Below, in pieces: positions 32,011-41,582 of a stretch of 64,000 nt of DNA. Under the pieces are notes generated by a model. It ran no database searches, was not told the origin of the DNA, and saw only the letters and a program-made list of their open reading frames with translations. Both the position numbers and the translations under genes were made by a program. The stretch lies in assembly GCA_012934845.2 (NCBI GenBank), contig WNNJ02000768.1, positions 37,436 through 101,435 of the forward strand, in the 5' to 3' direction. The first letter of the stretch is position 1; the number at the start of each line of letters is the position of its first letter. The DNA comes from Pomphorhynchus laevis (taxonomy: Eukaryota; Acanthocephala; Palaeacanthocephala; Echinorhynchida; Pomphorhynchidae).

Positions 32011-32828
32011 GCCGTATTATTCTTGGCCGTATTATTCTTGGCCGTATTATTCTTGGCCGTATTATTCTTGGCCGTATTATTCTTGGCCGTATTATTCTTG
32101 GCCGTATTATTCTTGGCCGTATTATTCTTGGCCGTATTATTCTTGGCCGTATTATTCTTGGCCGTATTATTCTTGGCCGTATTATTCTTGGCCGTATTAT
32201 TCTTGGCCGTATTATTCTTGGCCGTATTATTCTTGGCCGTATTATTCTTGGCCGTATTATTCTTGGCCGTATTATTCTTGGCCGTATTATTCTTGGCCGT
32301 ATTATTCTTGGCCGTATTATTCTTGGCCGTATTATTCTTGGCCGTATTATTCTTGGCCGTATTATTCTTGGCCGTATTATTCTTGGCCGTATTATTCTTG
32401 GCCGTATTATTCTTGGCCGTATTATTCTTGGCCGTATTATTCTTGGCCGTATTATTCTTGGCCGTATTATTCTTGGCCGTATTATTCTTGGCCGTATTAT
32501 TCTTGGCCGTATTATTCTTGGCCGTATTATTCTTGGCCGTATTATTCTTGGCCGTATTATTCTTGGCCGTATTATTCTTGGCCGTATTATTCTTGGCCGT
32601 ATTATTCTTGGCCGTATTATTCTTGGCCGTATTATTCTTGGCCGTATTATTCTTGGCCGTATTATTCTTGGCCGTATTATTCTTGGCCGTATTATTCTTG
32701 GCCGTATTATTCTTGGCCGTATTATTCTTGGCCGTATTATTCTTGGCCGTATTATTCTTGGCCGTATTATTCTTGGCCGTATTATTCTTGGCCGTATTAT
32801 TCTTGGCCGTATTATTCTTGGCCGTATT
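32011..32828. repeat. 15-bp minisatellite, 54 units that look identical plus a partial unit
   Basis: The unit is GCCGTATTATTCTTG. I see no variant unit between 32011 and 32820. The unit length is a multiple of three, so several frames stay open (minus-strand I-R-P-R-I repeats over 300 codons, plus-strand L-A-V-L-F). These are side effects of the repeat and not evidence of a gene. Confidence 0.97.
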
Positions 32829-33286
32829 CTCAAAAAATTGAAATAGTCAAAATATTTAGTTATTCCGTTAACCAAAAAGTTAACTGATCTGGTATATAAT
32901 TACAGTAGGCACATCATAAAATTCGTGTATACAGATGCTTAGATATCACGAGATTCACAATCAAAAATTCTGTCATATTAACTAAAGTATCGGAAGAAAT
33001 ATTATACGTCACTTATTTGAAACCAGCTGATTATTAAAATAAGAAGTAAACGCACTATAATTTACTTGTCAAATGGTAATTTCTCACAATAATATAGAAA
33101 TATAATTTAGAAAGAAACGAATATTTTCCAAGTTAAACTTTGTTATAAGCACCTGGTATAAAGCGCTCCAACAACTACAATATACAAAAAGTTTTCCAAA
33201 TTGAAACTTAAAAAATAACCAATAAATACTACAAATGCTTTACATTTGTTACTTTCTTGGCTATAATATTGTTGCAAAAGAAAGAC
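32829..33286. other. Spacer between the two minisatellite patches
   Basis: AT-rich, no gene recognised. Confidence 0.4.
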
Positions 33287-33338
33287 AAAAATAATACAGC
33301 TAAGAATAGTATGGTCAAGAATAATACGGCTAAGATAA
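33287..33338. repeat. Three to four decayed units of the same minisatellite, inverted
   Basis: Units AAAAATAATACAGCT, AAGAATAGTATGGTC and AAGAATAATACGGCT, then AAGATAATG, the reverse complement of the main unit with point changes. It lies about 460 bases beyond the main array. Confidence 0.85.
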
Positions 33339-33654
33339 TGTGAAAATCTGCAAAGTTCCAAGGTGTTGCAAAGCAACATTGGTGAAACAATAATGGTGAA
33401 TCAATATTGATAAAGCTTATTTTAAGCTTTAAATCATTACTAATTAATAAATATATAGCTTAACTACGTAACATTCAAATTACTTAAAATGTCGCAACAT
33501 TGAAATTGATTTAATTAAATACATTTATACTATAATTTAAAGTCAATTAAGAATACTATAGTTCCGCAATTTAATCAAGTTGATAATTCTTAAAAATTAA
33601 TAATTTTAATGACAATTAACAATTTAATATATTTTTTAAATAAAATCTATTCAC

Positions 33655-33740
33655 AAAATTTAATACAACCAAAATATATTAACAAAATTTAATACAACCA
33701 AAATCTATTAACAAAATTTAATACAACCAAAATCTATTTA
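33655..33740. repeat. Three tandem copies of a 28-29-bp unit
   Basis: The unit is around ATTTAATACAACCAAAATCT followed by ATTAACAAA. It stops at the edge of the Ty3-like piece that follows. Confidence 0.8.
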
Positions 33741-33779
33741 TCTGAGATCTACAAAAATTGTGCCATTCGGCTCCGTATG

Positions 33780-34380
33780 CACTTCTACATTTTGTTTTAG
33801 TCAAAAACGTGGTATTCTCAACACAGAATGTAAGATCGGTATGACTATCATTTGAGACCTGTGCAAATTTAATGCCTCGATTTTACAAGCCTTCTCAATA
33901 TGCGATGCTCATACATGTAATAAAACCTATGAATAAGTTCTCCATTGACTTTAAATTTGTCCTCTGTTATTCCCACAGAGTAAATACTTAATTACTGTAG
34001 TTCATGAGAATACTCGTTTTCCCTTTGCGAGTCTATGTCCTAATATGACCGTTATAAGATGCCTAATATATATTTGTATTGTAACATGGCTGGGCACAGC
34101 TACCATGGGATGTCATTCATGAGCAACGAGGTAAAGCAATATTCAATAAAGATCAGGGTTGAAACAAATAGAACAGCGTTATATCATTCAACTGGAACTG
34201 TACAAGTAAAACGTTACAACGGACTAATTTGTTCATTCAAAAAATATTGAATGCATAAATTATCGGAAGACGCTTATTCCCACACGCCGTATATTAAATA
34301 AGACCCCTGCTACAACGTGCAACGAATTCAACCCCAAATTATTAATTCTTCAACTTTTGAAGACCTTCGTCTTTTGGATG
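33780..34380 (+). mobile_element. Probable Ty3-like integrase-region fragment (broken fossil)
   Basis: Less AT-rich than its surroundings. One run reads TALYHSTGTVQVKRYNGLIC, like the Y-H-x-x-x-N-G-x-V-E-R-x-N core at the end of the integrase catalytic domain. Old, with many changes. Confidence 0.4.
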
Positions 34381-34825
34381 TTTAATGCCGCATTGGTTAC
34401 TAAATCCATGACCGGCTTACCATCCGCTGCACATCCAAATAGCGGAGTCAAATTAAAAAGTGACAATTTTTGATTGTGCACTGTGTATGGAGAATGCTTG
34501 GTTTTTCGGGCACAATTGCCTATCTGAATATGTTTAGAGTTGCTATTAGTCCCAGCATTGTTAAATTTCAGGACAGAACATGGAATAAATCTGAAGCCGT
34601 ATTCGTCGATTGATACTGATTTCTGCTAGACTTATTGATATTGATGGCACGTGGCGAGAATGTTCACGAATGATATTTAACAGTAAGTGGAGTATTAACG
34701 GCTGGACATATTGATGGGCAATTAGTATCATTATCTTCAACAACTTCTTGATGACATATGATATCATGATTCCCAATAACATTAATATCAATCTGAGTAT
34801 ATACCCATTATACGTTTGAGTGACT
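34381..34825. other. Unassigned, mildly GC-richer stretch
   Basis: It may continue the Ty3-like fragment. No domain could be recognised on either strand. Confidence 0.3.
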
Positions 34826-34898
34826 TAAGCTCGAATATAAAGCTCGAATATATAAAGCTAGAATATATAAAGCTCGAATATATAAAGCTCGAATATAT
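34826..34898. repeat. Short tandem repeat at the 5' edge of Naiad N6
   Basis: About five units of AAGCTCGAATATAT. Naiad N6 begins within the last unit (CGAATATATCTAAG is also native Naiad sequence), so the join shares bases with the repeat. Confidence 0.75.
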
Positions 34899-36705
34899 CT
34901 AAGATAAACATTTGGAAAGCTTATGTATTTGATAAAATTAAAAATAAAATGAAAATAGCAAACAATTACAAAAGGAAAGATAAAATTAATAAAGATATGT
35001 ATAAAGAACTTACTAAATTAAAGGATAACTATATAATAACAACTATTGATAAAGCTAGTAATAACTTTGTCATCATATGCAAAAAGCTTTATTATGATAT
35101 ACTAATGAAAGAGGTTAATTCTAATGATTTAAATGTAAATCTAACATATGAACGTAGTGAGTTAAGTTTAGAAACAATTATTACAAGACACTGTTCTATA
35201 ATGGATAAAAAGGGTATAAAGGTTAAATGAGATAATAAAACTATACCTATATTATATCGGAATCCAAAATTACATAAAAATCCAATAAAACCTGGGTTCA
35301 TATGTAGTGGGTTTAAATGTACTTTAAAGCACTTTCTGTCTATATGAATAAAATACTTAAAGTAATTAAAGCACACTTTAAAAAATATTGCAAGGTAATC
35401 GAAATTAATACTGGTATAAAACACTATTTCAGTATTAATTCTACAAAAGAATTTTTAGAACAGACAAAAGGAATAAAATTTCAAAATATAAATACATACG
35501 ATTTTAGTACGCATTATACAATTCTAGATTTAGTAGATATTAAAGAAGCGTTAGTAAAATTTATTAATCTTGTATTCAGAAAAAAATATACATATATATG
35601 TTATAATAACATTAACGCCTATCTAACAAAAATTAAACCATCAAATAAATATAAATAAATGGATAAAATTGAATTAATAGAATCCTTAAATATTTTGATA
35701 AATCAAAATTATTTAAAAGTAGGGACATCTATATTTAGACAATTAAAAGGTGTTCCAATGGGTGGTAATAGTAGCCCAATAATAGCTGACTTGTTTTTAA
35801 GCTTTATAGAATATGAATTTGTTCATAACTGTGTAAAAACTAAATCTAAACAATATAAATATATGAAATATATGTTTCGATACATTGATGATATATGTGT
35901 ATTTAATTCTAATAATTTTTATTCAATTAGTGAGCACATTTATCCATAAAGCCTTATTCTTAACAAAACCAATATTAATGATAAAGAAGGTGTATATCTA
36001 GATATGAACATTAAATTAACATTAACTAAAACTACTATTAATTTATATCGTAAAGATGACATATTTAAATTTACAAGAAACATATTTTTGCATGAGCATT
36101 CATGCATACCATATAATATAAAATATAATACATTAAATAATGAAATTTTAAGAATTGCAACAATATGTAATGATATTGGCTTTCTTCAAAATCATTTAAA
36201 TAATTTAATAGATACATATTTTAAACTAGGTTACTATAAAAATAACATCAAGCAGAAAATAGTAAAATATATAAATCAACACAATAATATAAAGAATAAA
36301 TTTAAACTCTTAAGTGGCAAATTTTTATGGATGGATAATAAATAACATACTTTGTATTAGAATAAGATACTAGATAGTTATTTCAGAGGAAATACATCAT
36401 TAGCATGTATTTGGCCCCGCTGCTATGTTGGGTAGAGGAGTTAGGGGCCGAAACCTGATAGCATAGCAGTTCCTCCTGATGACCTCTAATTCTTATTCTG
36501 ATACAACGTCTGTTATTTATTAGTCAATTCATAAAAATGACGTTTATTTTAAATTTCATTTTTTTAACTTGATTTAAATTATAGAAAATCTAAAAACAAT
36601 TATTAATTTTATTATTTAATTATTAAATTTTGATTTAACATTATTATGTTTTGTTTATTTTATAATTATATTAAATACGTAGACTCAGTTAGCTGATTTA
36701 ATTCA
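34886..36705 (+). mobile_element. Naiad copy N6 (5'-truncated, best RT to 3' end)
   Basis: Starts at SKINIWKAYVFDKI before the RT and keeps all RT blocks: IITTIDKASNNFVIICK, YDFSTHYTILD, FRQLKGVPMGGNSSPIIADL and YIDDICVFN, to the thumb region ending KFLWMDN. Then the full 3' UTR and end. A few stops and frame changes break the ORF (for example TAA at 35656-35658 and 35947-35949). The 3' end abuts the Ty3-like piece at 36706. Confidence 0.88.
36413..36469 (+). ncRNA. Possible pseudoknot in the Naiad 3' UTR (copy N6)
   Basis: GGCCCC 36413-36418 with GGGGCC 36444-36449; CTGCTATG 36420-36427 with CATAGCAG 36462-36469. Both stems are perfect, in 1-2-1'-2' order. A further stem TAGAGG with CCTCTA (around 36433 and 36482) is possible. 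It lies about 60 bases past the RT end. Confidence 0.6.
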
Positions 36706-37905
36706 TATCATCAGGAGCAGGAATTTGGAGTAATACGGATAGCCTTTCGAGGTCCGGCTTCAGTTACCTTGTGTGACCAAATATCCCAACAGTTTTTCTT
36801 CAGTCAGCCCAAACTTGCATTTTTGCTCATTTAATGTCACAGGCCAATCTGTGAAGCAACGTTCTTAAATTTCGCAAAATTCTTGTCGTGATCACTCTTT
36901 GTAATACCACAAATAGATGTCATCTAGGTAAGCGTAAGTGCTCCTCAAATCCCACTTTTCTATAAGTTGATTCTTCGCTTTTTGAAAACATGATACCGCG
37001 TTCTTCATTCCGAGTGGTAATCTATTAATATAGTATAGCCTACCATCTGCTTCAAAGCCTATAAACATACGATCATCCTCGTGCAACTCGATTTGATGAT
37101 ACACAGATTGAAGGTAGATCGTTGAGAAGATTTTGAATTTGCTAATTTCGAACACCAAGTCTTGAAGGTTAGGTAAGGGATATGCATCCAGCATTGTATA
37201 TTTATTTATTGTTAGGGAATAATCGATTACTAGCCGATTTCTATGTCGATCAGGATGAACTACTAGAACCTGCTCTCGCAATGGAGTAGTACTTGCTTAA
37301 ATAATTCTGTCTTCGAGCAACTTTAATATTTCAATTTTGATAAAAGCTCGATCATAAAAACTGAAGCGACGCGATCGAACAGCAATGGGTTTGTGATAAC
37401 TCGTCAGATGTTGAAAAGGTCGAACAAGGCTTATTTTTGCACACTTCAGGTGTGCAACTACTAAATCTGATTCTGGTCCGTGAAGTAATAATTGGAAGCT
37501 GTTATGGCGCTGCATAAATTCTACACCAAGGATTATTTCCACACAGAGTTCGTAAATGACGTGAAATTTAACGTTCTGGTAGCACTTACCATTATACTCA
37601 ATTGTAATAGATACTTCTCCTCTTGTAGCTGTTTTCAAATTGCTAGTAGCCATTGTTATCTGTTTTCGCCTGTCTATGAGATTGAGCTTTAAGCGTCTCT
37701 CAGTTTCAGATCTTATGAAGTTGCTACAACTTCCTGTGTCAAACAAACACGACAGTTAAGTATCACCAATTTTCACAATGTCATTACTCCGTGATTCGTA
37801 AAATGTTAGGGCAAGTGTAGTCACCTTATTTCCATTCGTATCGAAGACGGAAGATCGGCATAATTTTGCAAAGTGACCGACTTTATGGCATTTCCTACAT
37901 GCTGA
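36706..37905 (-). mobile_element. Ty3-like LTR retroelement fragment: protease and RT (broken fossil)
   Basis: Minus-strand parts in order: CCHC zinc knuckle, aspartic protease (F-D-T-G-S-C-S and I-I-L-G-V-E-F-M), and RT with L-P-L-G-M-K-N-A and Y-L-D-D. Truncated on both sides, several breaks, no LTR seen here. Naiad N6 ends inside its RT, and the LINE piece L2 abuts its other side. Confidence 0.75.
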
Positions 37906-38375
37906 TCCACACAGAGTTCGTGTGGAAATAGTAGGGGATGGTGAGTTATGAATGAAGTACCGGTTCCTAGCTTGGCGGAGTGCTGCGTAAATCCAACGAC
38001 CAGTTCTGTCGTTGAAATCACCTAGTATCATGTCATAGCCGCTATCAATGATCCGATCCAGGAGGTCACGATTCTTGTGAATCTCCCTTGGACGAATGTA
38101 GACGTTGGCAAGACTGAAACGTTTACCGTTCTTACAGAGAGAAATTACTAAACATGAAAGGGCTGGACAAGAATAATTTAAAAGAAGACAGGATCTTAAA
38201 GAGCATTTAACTAGGGTCAAGAGTCCTTGAGATGTAGAGGAGTGAGGCGGGGTTATGTACGGAGTATAGTGGGAACAAATGTGCTTAGGGATGAATCGAG
38301 TAATTTCCTGGATGAGACGGATAGACCGCGTATCCTGAAGGATTATAACATCTGCATCTCGGCCTGAGATGCAGA
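37906..38375 (-). mobile_element. APE-type LINE, copy L2: endonuclease fragment
   Basis: The minus strand reads SGRDADVIILQDTRSIRL, PKHICSHYTPYITPP and LGDFNDRTGRWIYAALRQAR, the same domain as in L5. It is cut at both ends and ends at the hairpin 38383-38413, beyond which copy L3 runs in the opposite direction. Confidence 0.8.
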
Positions 38376-38382
38376 TGCATCC

Positions 38383-38413
38383 CTTGCGGAGATGCCATCT
38401 GCATCTCCGCAAG
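38383..38413. repeat. Hairpin at the L2/L3 junction, arms 12, loop 7
   Basis: CTTGCGGAGATG, loop CCATCTG, CATCTCCGCAAG. Confidence 0.85.
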
Positions 38414-41400
38414 AGCAACAATCGTACATTTCAGTTGCTTCCGAAAACATTCAACAATATGCTAATGCTTTCAAACAACTAGCTAATGCAAAAAAAAAGC
38501 AAAATGTACGATTGTTGCGCTTGCGGAGGATCAAAAACCTCCAAAATTTGTTCAAATTCAAAGGAATTTTCGTCTGTTCCTGGTGGAATTTCGTCTGTTC
38601 CTGGTGGTAAGTTCTCAACACTGGTGGAACTCAAGGTAAGAGATTTCTTAAAATTGCATGCTGATGGGGGTGTTCTTTCCCCTATTCCTAAAGCCAAGAA
38701 TTTATGTATTATCACTAGTACTATTCCAATATAAAGGAATGTATTCCTTCGTGATTTTGCATTAAAGTGCCGAAACAGAATCCTGTTTAATTCGGTTAGA
38801 ACCTTCGATAATAATTTAAAGGTTTCTTTCGGTAATTCGGACCTTCTTACTGATTATTCATCTTATTTTGATCTCAAATTAAAAGACTCTGGTAAGATTT
38901 CTGTTGAGCCTATTCAGGCTTCACAAAAAATTACAAACTTCCCCACTCATTCGGAGGAGGAAGATGTAGCCTCCCTCAAAGCGCTATTTAAGCTATCCTC
39001 TCTGAGGAGAGTAGTTAATAAAACTGAACATTGTTCAGTGAAATTTGGGAGGAGCTTTGGCCCTTAGACTTCTCTCAGGCCGAGATGCAGATGTTATAGC
39101 CCTTCAGGAGATTCGGTCTATCCGTCTCCATAGGACATTACCCGATTCATCCCTAAGCACATTTGTTCCCACTATACTCCGTACATAACCCCGCCTCACT
39201 CCTCTTCATCTCAAGGACTTATGACCCTAGTTAAATGCTCTTTAAGATCCTCTCTTCTTTTAAATTATTCTTGTCCAGCCCTTTCGTGTTTAGTAGTTTC
39301 TCTCTGTAAGAACGGTAAACGTTACTGTCTTGCAACGTCTACATTCGTACAGGGGAGATTCACAAGAATCGTGACCTCCTTCGGATCATTGATAGCGGCT
39401 ATGACATGGTACTAACAGATTTCAACGACAGAACTGGTCGTTGGATAAACGCAGCACTCCGCCAAGCTAGGAACCGGTACTTCATTCATAAACCACCATC
39501 CCCTACCTTTCATTGCTCTACAACAAGCTCACTCCTCGACCTTCTACTGATTCATGAGAGGTGGTTGTTAAAACCTCTCTGCATTGAACAGTCGCGTCAG
39601 CATCTGTCCACCTCTCATGACCTAATTCGTTTTCGGATAGAAGAGGACATGCTGTTTCGTAGGAGATTCCACGTTGATCCAATCAGAGTGGAGGTATTAT
39701 AGGCAGCTGTCCCGCGCTTCCCCCGAATTGGGAATGAGAATTTAACGGAATTCAATTCCTACCTCTCTTCGCAAACTACCGGGATTTTATCGACTACCTA
39801 TAAAGGTCGCCTTTTTAATCCCACTACAACAAAGCTCAAGACCCTTGCACATATGCTCCATCTTCCCAATCTCTCTTCTTCTGCATGTCAATCTCTCTCG
39901 AAAGAATACTAGAGCACTAGATATTGGTTCCAGCTGGGTAAGGATAGGGCAAGCATTGCTTCCCTTAATCCGTCCCGGTCTTCCTTCTGGAAGATATTCA
40001 AGAAAGAGAGATTTGTTTGTTGGATGGAGAGGGCATCTGGGTGGATTGGTAGCATCGGTCTTGCTAATTTTTTGGAGGAGTCACTTGCTCTACATAATCA
40101 TGAAGCCACGCAATCACCGCAACCAATCCCGCCTTGGAGGGACTTCAGGAGTAGGGATCTCTCTGTTCCAGAGATCCTGAATGCCTGGGGTCCTCTTCCG
40201 GGCACCTCCAAGTCCACCGCTCCACTCTCTTCTCGGGTCTGTCAGCTTTTGACAGCCGATCTAAGGAGAGAAGTGGCCGTCACTATGCTTTTAGCATCGC
40301 CCTATGATGTAGCCGGCATCAATATTAGCAAGAGAATTTTTATCCCTATGAGAAATCCAATTCGCTCTCCAAAAACCTGCGGCCCATCTCGATTCAAAAT
40401 TCCCTCGTTTCGATCTACCAAAAAGCGATTGCGCGTAGAATCCGCGTCCATCCGAGTAGGCATAATTTAATCCCACCTGGTTTCCATGGGTTCGTCAAAG
40501 GTCGCTCGGTCTATTCAGCAGTTGGTGAGGTGCAGCAGTTTTGTCAAGAGAATAGCAATCAACTCGCTGTGGCTGTTTTCCTTTATTTCTCTGCCGAATT
40601 TGACCGTATCTCCATTCCCTTTGTGATCTCTTCTCTCTGGTCCCTCGGGTTGCCTGCGAGAATTGTTAACAGGGTGGAGATACTGTTGTACACCAAGCGA
40701 TTCTTCTATGAAGACGACCCTGATGCACGTCAGTTCTACCCTATTACAGGAGTGCCTCAAGGTTCACAACTTTCTCCTATCTTGTATCTTGCTGCCTCGA
40801 TTCAACTGTTCAAAATATTTAAACGCGAAAAACGTCTTGTGGTATACGCTGATGATACCACAGCCCTGTTTTCTGGACGCAGGTGCAAAGACGTAGTCTC
40901 TAACATCTGCCAGTTCTTTTTAAGATTAAAAGACCAGCTTCCCAAGTCCAACCTTATTTTAAACTCCTCGAAATCGAAGGTGGTTGTTTTTCATGGCACC
41001 CCTGCGACACAGGAAAAGCTTAAGAGATTAGCACTCTCTGCTCTATCCTACTTACTTACTCGACTGTCTTTTCTAGTCGAGTAAAATACATGGGATTTTT
41101 CTGTGACAGTGAACTGGTCAGCTAAGGCTGACCTGGATAGACTTAAACGTATCCTGAAGAGAGCTAGATTGGCCAAGAAACGGGCTTAGCATCTGTCATT
41201 AAGGGAGAAATCCCAGGTACGTCTCTGGGGTACCTGGGCTATCTCGGGATTAGTCTTCTTTTCGAGAGGACGTCTCCCTGAGCAAAGGCTAAGGTTCTTG
41301 AAGCTGCTCGTGTCCCGCTACCTGGCATCGTCCGCCGCGATTGGATCCTTCGGGGGTGGCAGACCCCGGGTGGTTCAGTCGTAAGGCGGCGAGTTGGATT

Positions 41401-41575
41401 GGTTTGATGCTCTGATTCCTCTGGACATCAGCTTGTAGGAGGTTTTGGAAGACTACAGATGAACAATTATGGTTCTGCTGTGTATCGAACGTTGTCTAAG
41501 TACTGGCTGATGTGTTGTGTTCTGTTCTGTTGCGTTGTGTTATCTTTCTATTAAGAAAATATTTATTTATTTATT
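38414..41575 (+). mobile_element. APE-type LINE, copy L3
   Basis: Partial ORF1 (38414-39030, zinc-knuckle part lost), endonuclease (39040-39700), RT (39700-41440) and a 3' tail of TTTATTTATTTATT at 41559. Landmarks: GVPQGSQLSPILYLA, VVYADDTTALF and LSRRVCQLL-type pre-RT blocks. Four or more frame breaks. It holds a templated hairpin at 41056-41084. A direct doubling of TTTCGTCTGTTCCTGGTGGA occurs at 38566-38607. Confidence 0.85.
41056..41084. repeat. Templated hairpin inside L3, arms 10, loop 9
   Basis: TTACTCGACT, loop of 9, AGTCGAGTAA. L5 keeps the right arm (ACAAGTCGAGTAAAATACC) but has about 40 other bases where L3 has the left arm. Confidence 0.8.
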
Positions 41576-41582
41576 ATAATGT

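Noticed and set aside
32011-32828. CRISPR-like regular repeat
   Set aside because: The units are contiguous with no spacers, in an animal genome. It is a minisatellite.
31967-32875. 302-codon minus-strand frame of I-R-P-R-I repeats and its plus-strand partner
   Set aside because: It exists only because the 15-bp unit has no stop and is a multiple of three. Other frames are open too, and the flanks show no coding character.
36413-36469. HDV-type ribozyme call for the Naiad 3' motif
   Set aside because: The topology fits in part, but there is no convincing P3 hairpin, no P4 and no clear catalytic cytosine context, so I report a possible pseudoknot only.
37756-38421. One 221-codon protein with a LINE endonuclease and a zinc knuckle
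   Set aside because: It is a chance open run across the border between the LINE piece L2 and a Ty3-like fragment.
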